In this document: in pieces, positions 1 to 4,924 of the stretch | How positions within the stretch are numbered: the first letter of the stretch is position 1 | Layout: every line of letters starts with the position of its first letter | Assembly: GCA_003551985.1 (NCBI GenBank) | Contig: PUOB01000063.1 | Coordinates: 1 to 6,582 of the forward strand | DNA: 6,582 nt | Source: Desulfobacteraceae bacterium | Lineage (GTDB): Bacteria > Desulfobacterota > Desulfobacteria > Desulfobacterales > Desulfosalsimonadaceae | Reading direction: 5' to 3' | Notes under the pieces: model-generated | The model's input: only the letters and a program-made list of their open reading frames with translations | Database searches by the model: none | Told to the model about the DNA's origin: nothing | Made by a program: the position numbers and the translations under genes

Positions 1-41
1 CGGTCGCCGTTGACTACACCCCCTATCACCTCCTTTCATGA
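1..41 (+). CDS. Possible 3' end of an upstream gene (last codons only)
   Basis: Reading from base 3 gives VAVDYTPYHLLS followed by TGA at 39-41. The third codon positions are mostly C, as in the real genes of this window. A short hairpin with a T-tract follows 20 bases later, which fits the end of a plus-strand gene that starts outside the window. An alternative frame from base 1 ends at TGA 43-45 and has less convincing codons. Thirteen codons are too few to name a product, and it remains possible that no gene is here. Confidence 0.3.
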   Translation, partial: VAVDYTPYHLLS

Positions 42-60
42 TTGATTTTGCATATCCCTG

Positions 61-84
61 AACCGTTTTTACGGTTGTTTTTTC
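61..84 (+). terminator. Intrinsic terminator, plus direction
   Basis: The arms AACCGT (61-66) and ACGGTT (71-76) pair perfectly around a TTTT loop and are followed at once by GTTTTTTC. The stem is only 6 bp, but the position just after a candidate stop codon and the T-tract on the plus side make a plus-strand terminator likely. No T-tract follows the hairpin on the minus strand, so it should not serve the minus-strand gene ending at 159. Confidence 0.6.
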
Positions 85-104
85 TATGTATTTTCATCAT
101 TTAT

Positions 105-154
105 CGGCATTTATGCTTGAATGCCGCCGGGTCCCGGCCCGTGAAGCCGGACCC
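105..154 (-). other. Two adjacent stem-loops beyond the stop of the secreted-protein gene
   Basis: Arms CGGCATT (105-111) and AATGCCG (120-126) form a 7-bp hairpin with an 8-base loop. Next to it GGGTCCCGGC (129-138) pairs with GCCGGACCC (146-154) with one bulged base. They begin 5 bases beyond the minus-strand stop codon at 159-161, so they would lie at the 3' end of that transcript. No strong T-tract follows on the minus strand, so they are not a classical intrinsic terminator. They may protect the RNA 3' end or act with a factor. Confidence 0.4.
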
Positions 155-158
155 CGCT

Positions 159-782
159 TCACTCTTCCGGTTCAACCCGGCTGGCACCGCCGAAATCCAT
201 GTATATGCCCGGGTAGCCCTCCGGCCCCTCGGTCTCGATATGCATCAGAAACGGGTCGCCATCGAATTCGTAGTGCCCGTCAAACTGGTCCCTGCGAAAC
301 GCGCCGGTTTCGTCATAGCCGCTGATACTATCGAAATCGCCGTCCATGATCCCGGTTGCCGACTCGAACCCCATGGTCAGGCGCAGCAGCTGGCGATCGT
401 CCGTGTCAAGGTCGTCAAACTCGGCCTCCAGGATGAACCCCTTGAGTTGAAAGGGGTCTTCCTCGCCGGCGCCAATGGTCAGCCCGGACCAGTCCTGGTC
501 CCACTGGCCGTTGTCCTGGTGGGCCTGGAATGCGCCGACATCGGCATACATGTCCGCGTTGATGTTGAGCTGCGCGGTGGCAATATCGTCTTTCAGGGTG
601 AAATCGGCGAAGCTTTGTGCGGCGACGGCGTCCAGGTCGCTGTCACAGGCTTTCTGCATGGCGGGTGGTTCGCTTGCACCGGCGGCTCCGGTCGGCCCGG
701 AGACGCCGATGGGCAGAACAATCAATGCAAAACCGGAAAAAAGGATTGTGAATGCGGCTTTTTTGATTTTTCGGGCGATCAT
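159..782 (-). CDS. Secreted acidic protein of unknown function (LDAV-motif type)
   Basis: I do not recognise a named family with certainty. The 207-residue product has a classical signal peptide: positively charged MIARKIKK, a hydrophobic core at about residues 9-28, then a Gly/Ala-rich stretch likely cleaved near residues 33-37. The mature part is strongly acidic and starts with a DSDLDAVAAQ segment (about 47-56). It then shows alternating hydrophobic stretches such as LKGFILEAEF and LLRLTMGFE that suggest beta-strands. No catalytic motif, lipobox or transmembrane anchor is visible. The LDAV segment after the signal peptide resembles the N-terminus of DUF6160-like exported proteins, which is an impression from memory. 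I chose the ATG at 780-782 because AAGGTGG sits 5 bases upstream. A TTG at 807-809, with GGGGAG 4 bases upstream, would add 9 residues ahead of the signal peptide. The gene is divergent from the other LDAV protein at 1526. Confidence 0.75.
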   Translation of the reverse strand: MIARKIKKAAFTILFSGFALIVLPIGVSGPTGAAGASEPPAMQKACDSDLDAVAAQSFADFTLKDDIATAQLNINADMYADVGAFQAHQDNGQWDQDWSGLTIGAGEEDPFQLKGFILEAEFDDLDTDDRQLLRLTMGFESATGIMDGDFDSISGYDETGAFRRDQFDGHYEFDGDPFLMHIETEGPEGYPGIYMDFGGASRVEPEE

Positions 783-851
783 AACAGCCACCTTGTCATT
801 GAAGGTCAAGCAGCTCCCCTTTTGATGCGATATCAGGCCAAATTCACCTGT

Positions 852-889
852 ATTGCATTTGAAATCGATATATTATATCGTTTTGCAAT
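852..889 (-). promoter_or_regulatory. AT-rich dyad containing a possible -10 box for the minus-strand gene
   Basis: Nested inverted repeats surround a 3-base centre: CGATAT (866-871) with ATATCG (875-880), and outside them ATTGCA (852-857) with TGCAAT (884-889). On the minus strand the centre contains TATAAT (877 down to 872), a perfect -10 hexamer about 90 bases before the ATG at 782. No good -35 box lies at the proper distance, so an activator-dependent promoter with an overlapping operator is one reading. A simple hairpin is another. Confidence 0.3.
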
Positions 890-904
890 CCGGCCTCGGC
901 AAGA

Positions 905-954
905 GGGCAGAAAGGGTGTGGCAACATCCCCGCAGGCGTTAAACCACCCTGCCC
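905..954. other. GC-rich stem-loop island
   Basis: GGGCA (905-909) pairs with TGCCC (950-954) and GGGTG (914-918) pairs with CACCC (945-949). The left side carries a GAAA bulge, and the loop is 26 bases. The element is a GC-rich island next to A-rich DNA. No T-tract follows in either direction, and it matches no riboswitch or small RNA consensus that I can recall. It could be a structured leader piece or part of a small RNA, but expression is not shown. Confidence 0.3.
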
Positions 955-1003
955 GCAAGCACTGCATAAAAAGACACATTCGAAAAAAAGGGAGATAAAG
1001 CTG

Positions 1004-1051
1004 AAAAACCAGAATAAAACCGGGAATAAAACAAGAAGTAAAACCAGAAGA
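1004..1051. repeat. Four tandem 12-base A-rich units
   Basis: Units lie at 1004-1015, 1016-1027, 1028-1039 and 1040-1051. The consensus is close to AAAACCRGAAKW, with a few mismatches between copies. A separate related copy, AAAACCAGAAAA, lies at 1188-1199. The period of 12 is exact, so slippage-type duplication is likely. In the frame starting at 1004 the units read as a basic tetrapeptide repeat (KNQN, KTGN, KTRS, KTRR), but no canonical start codon opens this frame. Confidence 0.65.
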
Positions 1052-1060
1052 GCGGATCCA

Positions 1061-1112
1061 GCATTCGCGCACAACGATCGTTCAGAAAATAAACCCTGTT
1101 CTGAAAGAATGC
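1061..1112. other. Nested inverted repeats
   Basis: Outer arms are GCATTC (1061-1066) and GAATGC (1107-1112). Inner arms are TTCAGAA (1081-1087) and TTCTGAA (1099-1105) with an 11-base loop. The 10-base palindrome AACGATCGTT (1073-1082) lies on the left side. The arrangement is asymmetric, with 14 unpaired bases on the left and 1 on the right. It could be a protein-binding site or an RNA structure. No function can be read from it. Confidence 0.3.
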
Positions 1113-1341
1113 GTGCTTTATAAAACCATAGCCGGATTGTCAGAGATCAAAGGGATCGGCACATAAAAACCGATCACCCAAAAAAACAAAACCAGAAAAG
1201 CAAAAAAAGTTATGAAAAAGCAATGCCAAATATTTAAAGCAGGTAATTTTTTTCATGCTTCAATTCATCCAAAGTTAACCTAAACTTAAATTCGCAAAAA
1301 AAACATGTCAAGCAAAAAATGAAAAGATTTTTTACAACCAT

Positions 1342-1370
1342 TTGAATTTATATACAATAAAGAATATAAC
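1342..1370 (+). promoter_or_regulatory. Sigma-70-type promoter for the secreted-protein gene at 1526
   Basis: A -35 box TTGAAT (1342-1347, 4 of 6 consensus bases) is separated by exactly 17 bases from a -10 box TATAAC (1365-1370, 5 of 6). Transcription should start near 1377. The upstream A-tracts and T-tracts (1296-1303, 1314-1319, 1328-1333) could act as UP elements. This is the best promoter match in the window and predicts a leader of about 150 bases. Confidence 0.55.
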
Positions 1371-1372
1371 CC

Positions 1373-1387
1373 CCTGATTCAGGCCTG
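1373..1387. promoter_or_regulatory. Operator-like dyad at the predicted transcription start
   Basis: CCTGA (1373-1377) and TCAGG (1379-1383) form a perfect dyad around one base, overlapped by the 8-base palindrome CAGGCCTG (1380-1387). It sits directly on the expected +1 of the promoter at 1342-1370, where a repressor would block initiation. The site is short and no regulator gene is nearby, so this is only a candidate. Confidence 0.25.
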
Positions 1388-1408
1388 CATTTTTACTCAA
1401 AACGAGGA

Positions 1409-1452
1409 AACAGGCAAGTAATGAAATTTTTTACTTGCCTCTGTTGCTTTTT
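1409..1452 (+). terminator. Attenuator-like hairpin with T-tract in the leader
   Basis: GCAAGTAA (1414-1421) pairs with TTACTTGC (1431-1438), and AACAG (1409-1413) pairs with CTGTT (1441-1445) across a 2-base bulge. Alternatively the upper stem is a continuous 10 bp, AGGCAAGTAA (1412-1421) with TTACTTGCCT (1431-1440). GCTTTTT (1446-1452) follows, as in an intrinsic terminator. It lies between the predicted start of transcription and the start codon at 1526, so it would cut off the transcript before the gene unless antiterminated. No competing antiterminator or known riboswitch fold was identified. Confidence 0.4.
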
Positions 1453-1525
1453 ATACTTAAAACTAGGAATAACAGGATCGATTTCCAAACACCTTCTTAC
1501 TGCGGATTTTCCCGGGAGGCACGCC

Positions 1526-2320
1526 ATGAAGCCCTTGTTCCGGTTTGCAGCCGTCCTGCTAATCATTCACTTCGCCGCAGCCCTTGCGGCCGCAATGGAT
1601 GACGCAGGCGACCCCGAGTTGGATGCCGTATATGCGCATACAGGGCTCGCCATCGAGTTCCGGCATCACAAAATGCATGCACTCGGGTACAGCCGGTTGC
1701 ACGAATACCGCCATGAGCGCCCCAGGCCGGCCGACGTCTGGCCATACCGGGGCGGCATCGCCGTCACGTTCAACGATTTCAAGGAGCACGAATACCGGGG
1801 GGGCCTTGAAATCTGGTGGCGGCCGGAAGGCCCGGACGTCGGCTTCATCTATGCCGAGGGGGCGCAGCGGACGATCCACGTAAACGCCGTACGGTTCGGC
1901 TGCCCGGACAGCGACCGCCCCCTTGGCATGTACAGCAAGGGCACCGACCTTAAAGCGAATTACCCGGAGGCGTTGTTTGAAAACATTGACAATCTTGAAT
2001 TCAGGCCCTTGACCGTCAGGATCAAAGAGAACCTGCCGCTCATGTCGGCGATAACGGATAGCGACCGGGACATGTTCGGCATCGCCATCGGCCTGCCCAC
2101 CATCGAGACATACGTCACCGAAGACAGCCGCGATCAACTTGATATCATCATGACAACGGGTGACCCCCCTGAAACGCGCTTAGACCGTGAAGAGATCCGG
2201 GAGCGGGACGATATCGCCTCCTTCGGCACCATACATGCCCGGCAGGGCGCGATGACCGTGCTGGGGGGGCGCGTGGAAATCATGCCGCTCGAGGAATACA
2301 AGGCGGCCGGCGGCATTTAA
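1526..2320 (+). CDS. Secreted protein of unknown function (LDAV-motif type)
   Basis: The 264-residue product has a signal peptide: MKPLFR, a hydrophobic core at about residues 7-21, and a probable cleavage after ALAAA near residue 23. The mature protein begins with GDPELDAVYAHTGLAIEF (about 28-45), which resembles the N-terminal segment of DUF6160-like exported proteins, tentatively. Stretches such as GLEIWWRPEG, TIHVNAVRFG, DMFGIAIGLP and MTVLGGRVEIMPL suggest a beta-rich fold. There is one cysteine (C126), no membrane anchor and no catalytic signature that I recognise. The start at 1526 is supported by GGGAGG with a 6-base gap. An in-frame ATG at 1421 would add 35 residues but lies inside a hairpin and has only a weak ribosome site. 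The gene ends 26 bases before the convergent QueG-like gene, with no terminator hairpin visible. Confidence 0.75.
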   Translation: MKPLFRFAAVLLIIHFAAALAAAMDDAGDPELDAVYAHTGLAIEFRHHKMHALGYSRLHEYRHERPRPADVWPYRGGIAVTFNDFKEHEYRGGLEIWWRPEGPDVGFIYAEGAQRTIHVNAVRFGCPDSDRPLGMYSKGTDLKANYPEALFENIDNLEFRPLTVRIKENLPLMSAITDSDRDMFGIAIGLPTIETYVTEDSRDQLDIIMTTGDPPETRLDREEIRERDDIASFGTIHARQGAMTVLGGRVEIMPLEEYKAAGGI

Positions 2321-2346
2321 CGGTTTAACGGGCCGATCATCCGCCA

Positions 2347-3390
2347 CTAAGACCTGCCGCCGATGCGATCGATGGCCCATTCGCACATTTCTTTCACCCG
2401 GCTGTCTTTGTTTTCCGCCCTGGCGCGTTCAAGTTCCGGCAGGTAGGCCCTGTCCAGGGTGTTTCCCATGGCCCGCGCCGCGTTCATGTGCCAGCGCCAG
2501 AGGTCCGCGGTGGGCATGTAGAACATGTGCGGCTGGATATGGGCCTCGTAATACGCGGCGTCCATGCGCAGCAGCGCGGGAAGTGAAAAATACGGTGCCA
2601 TGGCCGCGGCCTTTTCATTGACCGGCAAAAACCGGGACTTGGCCAGCCAGGCGCGGTTCCGGGGGCAGACGTTCTGGCAGTGGTCGCAGCCGTATACCCA
2701 CAATCCCATGGGCTCGCGGAGTTCAAGGGGCGTGATGTCCTCCCCGAAATAGGTCAGGTAGGAGATGCACCGCCGGGGATCGATCTTGCGGGGCCCCTTT
2801 AATGCGCCGGTGGGGCATGCGACGAGGCATGCGTTTTTGCACCAGTCCGGGCAGCCGATCTCGATGGTGGGCGTATCCGGCTCGAATGCGGCGTCCACGA
2901 CCACGGCGATAGGCAGGGTCCAGGACCCGCCGTAAACGGCCCGGTGGGCGTAAAACAGGCAGTTTTTGCCGAAGGTGCCCAGGCCCGCGCGGGCCGCGGC
3001 AACGCGGTGGGGCAGGTTGAAGGGGATCTTGGTGGCGATGCCCCCGTCCCGCAAAAAGGACCGGAACGCCTTGATCTTGCGGGTGAGCCCGTCCTTAGTG
3101 AGCCGGTCGTCGTCCATGTAGCAGCGGCCGAAATGGTCCTCCATCTCCGGCGGGAAGGCGCGGTCGAAGTAGTGGCCGAGCACGACGATGATGGATTTGG
3201 CCCCGGGCAGAATGGCCGACGGGTCGGTCCCGGTGGTCAGGTCGAGGCCCAGCTTGTATGCCCAGTCGTAATCGTCTTTGCGCTCGTCGAGTATCCCCTG
3301 GTGGTCCGTAAACGGGGCGGCGTCGCAAATGCCCGCATCGGCAAACCCCAATGCCATTGCCTTGTCAATGATTTCCTGCCGGGTCCGCAT
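2347..3390 (-). CDS. QueG-like double [4Fe-4S] cluster protein (epoxyqueuosine reductase-related)
   Basis: The 347-residue product has the architecture of the QueG family: an N-terminal DUF1730-type cobalamin-binding region (roughly 1-170), a double [4Fe-4S] module (about 180-245) and a C-terminal HEAT-like repeat (about 296-343). QueG reduces epoxyqueuosine to queuosine in tRNA, using B12 and two Fe-S clusters in the cytoplasm. Family hallmarks seen are AARAGLGTFGKN (132-143), ACPTGAL (191-197), RRCISYLT (206-213) and YGCDHCQNVCP (233-243). The first cluster motif reads C180-x3-C184-x3-C188-x3-C192, whereas usual QueG has CxxCxxCxxxCP. The segment before AARAGLG reads KIPFNLPHRVA and lacks the acidic residue I expect there for catalysis. 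It may therefore be a paralogue with another substrate, so no symbol is given. The ATG at 3388-3390 is preceded by AAGGAG with an 8-base gap. The gene is divergent from the ATP synthase operon. Confidence 0.8.
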   Translation of the reverse strand: MRTRQEIIDKAMALGFADAGICDAAPFTDHQGILDERKDDYDWAYKLGLDLTTGTDPSAILPGAKSIIVVLGHYFDRAFPPEMEDHFGRCYMDDDRLTKDGLTRKIKAFRSFLRDGGIATKIPFNLPHRVAAARAGLGTFGKNCLFYAHRAVYGGSWTLPIAVVVDAAFEPDTPTIEIGCPDWCKNACLVACPTGALKGPRKIDPRRCISYLTYFGEDITPLELREPMGLWVYGCDHCQNVCPRNRAWLAKSRFLPVNEKAAAMAPYFSLPALLRMDAAYYEAHIQPHMFYMPTADLWRWHMNAARAMGNTLDRAYLPELERARAENKDSRVKEMCEWAIDRIGGRS

Positions 3391-3417
3391 GGTGTTATCT
3401 CCTTATTCATTGGTAAA

Positions 3418-3423
3418 ATTATA
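3418..3423 (-). promoter_or_regulatory. Possible -10 box for the QueG-like gene
   Basis: On the minus strand TATAAT (3423 down to 3418) lies about 27 bases ahead of the ATG at 3390, and the ribosome site AAGGAG (3404 down to 3399) falls between them. A -35 hexamer at the usual 16-18 base distance is not evident. This would give a very short leader of about 20 bases. Confidence 0.35.
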
Positions 3424-3440
3424 CCCGGTTCTTTTTTGTA

Positions 3441-3467
3441 TTGACCCGAAAATCTACCTGTGATAGT
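3441..3467 (+). promoter_or_regulatory. Possible promoter of the ATP synthase membrane-sector operon
   Basis: TTGACC (3441-3446) matches the -35 consensus at five of six bases. GATAGT (3462-3467) matches the -10 consensus at four of six, with a spacer of only 15 bases. It lies in the 119-base divergent gap between the QueG-like gene and atpZ, the only obvious place for a promoter of the downstream operon. The short spacer makes the exact boxes doubtful. Confidence 0.3.
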
Positions 3468-3509
3468 GAAACACTTTTTAATCGTTTTGTGCGTTTCGCC
3501 GAAGGAACT

Positions 3510-3728
3510 ATGAAAAAAAAGAAGGAATCAGCGTTCCGGGAATTGGCTTACTACAGCAGTATCGGCCTGTCAATCGCCTTTGCCATATTTATCGGGGTGT
3601 TTATCGGCGTGGCGCTGGACCGGTATTTCGACACAACGCCGATCTTTACCCTTATTTTTCTTGCAGTCGGCGTATTGGCCGGCTTTTCGAACATCATACG
3701 GGCCATTAAACGGAGCCAGGGGCTTTAA
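3510..3728 (+). CDS. atpZ: AtpZ-type small membrane protein of the F1Fo ATP synthase locus
   Basis: The 72-residue protein has two membrane helices (about 17-36 and 44-62). It carries the family signature of small AtpZ/AtpI-like proteins: a Gly-rich first helix ending in GVALDRYFDTTPIF (33-46), then a second Gly-rich helix with a conserved Asn (GFSNIIRA, 58-65). AtpZ proteins work with AtpI. A role in Mg2+ or Ca2+ supply or in c-ring assembly has been proposed, but the function is not settled. I chose ATG 3510, preceded by AAGGA at a short 3-4 base gap, which gives a basic MKKKK start typical of the family. A TTG at 3441 would add 23 residues unlike the family. The stop lies 14 bases before atpI, and the ribosome site of atpI begins in the stop codon. 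Confidence 0.75.
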   Translation: MKKKKESAFRELAYYSSIGLSIAFAIFIGVFIGVALDRYFDTTPIFTLIFLAVGVLAGFSNIIRAIKRSQGL

Positions 3729-3742
3729 AGGATATATTCGCC

Positions 3743-4144
3743 GTGTCAACCATGAGTGCTCAGGAACGGGTCATTTCATTCATCGCGTGGTCAAACTGGA
3801 TCCTCTTTGCCGGCATTATGGGCGTCGCCCTTTTAATCACGGCTTCCGGGGATCAGATCGCCGGACTGCTTGCGGGCGGCCTCATCGCCACGGTGAACTT
3901 CCACATGCTCTACCGGGGGCTCCGCCGTTCCCTGCACGAACCCGCCAACCCGTCCCGCACCACCACCATTCTCGGGAAGTACTATATCCGCTTTATCATC
4001 AGCGGCATAATTATATTTTTTCTCATATCCGGCCACCACGTGCATCCGGTCGGCCTGCTCATCGGCTTATCAATCGTTGTGGCAAGCATCTTTCTTGCAA
4101 CGATGCGGGAAGTCAGGAACCTTTTAAACAAGGAGGCGATCTGA
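3743..4144 (+). CDS. atpI: ATP synthase protein I (AtpI-like)
   Basis: The 133-residue protein has four predicted membrane helices (about 14-33, 38-55, 80-97 and 102-120), the layout of the ATP synthase I chain family. A Gly-rich second helix ends in Asn-Phe (GLLAGGLIATVNF, 41-53), a trait of AtpI. AtpI is thought to help assemble the c-ring and is not part of the finished enzyme. The start is GTG at 3743, with AAAGGA 10 bases upstream. An in-frame ATG at 3752 would lose three residues but lies 19 bases from that site. The last bases of the gene hold the AGGAGG ribosome site of atpB, so translation of the two genes is probably coupled. Confidence 0.75.
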   Translation: MSTMSAQERVISFIAWSNWILFAGIMGVALLITASGDQIAGLLAGGLIATVNFHMLYRGLRRSLHEPANPSRTTTILGKYYIRFIISGIIIFFLISGHHVHPVGLLIGLSIVVASIFLATMREVRNLLNKEAI

Positions 4145-4145
4145 A

Positions 4146-4835
4146 GTGGAACATCCCTTTCTATACTTCGTATTTCTGTTTGAACTGATCGGGTTGGGAG
4201 ATTTTGCCAACGCATATTATCACATTTTGTACACATGGATCGTCATGGCGTTCATGATCATTGCCGGGGCCTTGATGGCGAAAACCGTCAGCATTATTCC
4301 GTCCATGCCGCAGAACGTCCTTGAAGCCATTATTTCGAATATCGAGGAGTTCGTTGTGCAAACCGCCGGTGAAGAGGGGCGGTTTTTCTTCCCCCTGGTG
4401 GGAACGCTTTTCCTCTTTATTTTCCTGTGCAACCTGGTCGGCCTCTTCCCCGGATTTTTCCCGCCGACCGCCTACCTGCAAACAACGCTTGGACTTGCGC
4501 TGATCGTCTTTTTCGCTACCCATTACATCGGTGTGCGGCATTCCGGCATGGCCTATTTCAAGCATTTTCTGGGGCCGATCTGGTGGATGGGGCCGCTGAT
4601 CGCCCCCATTGAGATCGTCGGACATTTCGCCCGGGTGCTTTCCCTCTCCTTTCGTCTTTTCGGCAACATGATGGGCAAGGAATTCGTCTTGTTTATCCTG
4701 TTCCTGCTGGCCGGCGCATTTTTCGCGCCGCTGCCGATGATGATGCTGGGTGTGTTTGTTTCCCTGATCCAGGCATTCGTGTTCTTCCTGCTTTCAACCA
4801 TGTACTTCAGCCTGGCGATGGAAGATTCGCATTAA
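4146..4835 (+). CDS. atpB: F1Fo ATP synthase subunit a
   Basis: The 229-residue membrane protein forms the ion half-channels against the c-ring. The C-terminal signature is intact: PIEIVGHFARVLSLSFRLFGNMMGKE (154-179), where R170 corresponds to the essential Arg210 of E. coli. E179 matches E. coli Glu219, and Q209 in SLIQAFVFF matches Gln252. Hydrophobic segments lie at about 28-48, 82-104, 113-131, 178-196 and 199-222. The N-terminal domain is short, which accounts for the length below that of E. coli (271). The start is GTG at 4146, one base after the atpI stop, with AGGAGG (4131-4136) 9 bases upstream. No other in-frame start gives the expected N-terminus. No F1 subunit or subunit b gene follows in this operon. 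Confidence 0.95.
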   Translation: MEHPFLYFVFLFELIGLGDFANAYYHILYTWIVMAFMIIAGALMAKTVSIIPSMPQNVLEAIISNIEEFVVQTAGEEGRFFFPLVGTLFLFIFLCNLVGLFPGFFPPTAYLQTTLGLALIVFFATHYIGVRHSGMAYFKHFLGPIWWMGPLIAPIEIVGHFARVLSLSFRLFGNMMGKEFVLFILFLLAGAFFAPLPMMMLGVFVSLIQAFVFFLLSTMYFSLAMEDSH

Positions 4836-4910
4836 TACGAACGCTTATTCGTTGATACGTTTTCGTTTACATAGCCGTTTTTGGAAGAAGCCGTTAATAT
4901 CATTCACTTA

Positions 4911-4917
4911 AAGGAGG
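4911..4917 (+). promoter_or_regulatory. Strong ribosome-binding site of atpE
   Basis: AAGGAGG with a 7-base gap to the ATG at 4925 is close to the ideal complement of the 16S 3' end and better placed than the sites of atpZ and atpI. It follows an 89-base gap after atpB, the only sizeable gap in the operon. Subunit c is needed in many copies per enzyme, so a strong site fits. The gap contains a weak ACGAA/TTCGT inverted repeat just after the atpB stop, and I see no convincing promoter in it. Confidence 0.7.
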
Positions 4918-4924
4918 TTTTCAG

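Larger units (their letters stand above)
783..1525. other. Long non-coding, A-rich divergent control region
   Basis: About 740 bases separate two divergent secreted-protein genes. I see no convincing gene. Plus-strand frames lack a start with a ribosome site, and the minus-strand hydrophobic frames are artefacts of plus-strand A-rich DNA. The region holds a dyad at 852-889, a GC-rich stem-loop at 905-954, a 12-base tandem repeat at 1004-1051 and nested inverted repeats at 1061-1112. A small hairpin pairs GATCGG (1154-1159) with CCGATC (1170-1175). A-tracts or T-tracts lie near 1180-1186, 1202-1208, 1215-1219, 1247-1253, 1296-1303, 1314-1319 and 1328-1333. A promoter follows at 1342-1370. The A-tracts upstream of the promoter suggest bent DNA or UP-element-like activation. 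Confidence 0.7.

Noticed and set aside
25..37. ATCACCTCCTTTC resembles the 3' end of 16S rRNA, and its complement is a perfect ribosome site for a minus-strand gene.
   Set aside because: The preceding bases do not match 16S rRNA, and on the minus strand the only GTG start in an open frame directly abuts the site. No gene start can be supported in the remaining bases.
938..944. GTTAAAC fits the GTTRRRY core of an integron attC site.
   Set aside because: No matching RYYYAAC arm is found on the other side of the stem-loop, and there is no integrase or cassette structure.
42..998. Long open frame of 318 codons on the plus strand.
   Set aside because: It is the antisense shadow of the GC-rich minus-strand gene at 159-782. 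The opposite frame has a ribosome site, a signal peptide and an acidic secreted-protein character, while this one has no ribosome site and no recognisable domain.
844..1074. Minus-strand small hydrophobic protein of 76 residues.
   Set aside because: Its Leu/Phe-rich start is simply the complement of the A-rich tandem repeats, and no ribosome site precedes it.
1421..1525. In-frame 35-residue N-terminal extension of the secreted protein, starting at ATG 1421.
   Set aside because: That ATG is at the edge of a hairpin stem with only a weak ribosome site, while the ATG at 1526 has GGGAGG at 6 bases and starts a normal signal peptide.
1559..2137. Minus-strand open frame of 192 codons opposite the secreted-protein gene.
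   Set aside because: It lacks a ribosome site and domain features, while the plus-strand frame has a signal peptide, a good ribosome site and a promoter.
2944..3444. Plus-strand open frame of 166 codons opposite the QueG-like gene.
   Set aside because: It is the antisense shadow of a gene with clear Fe-S motifs.
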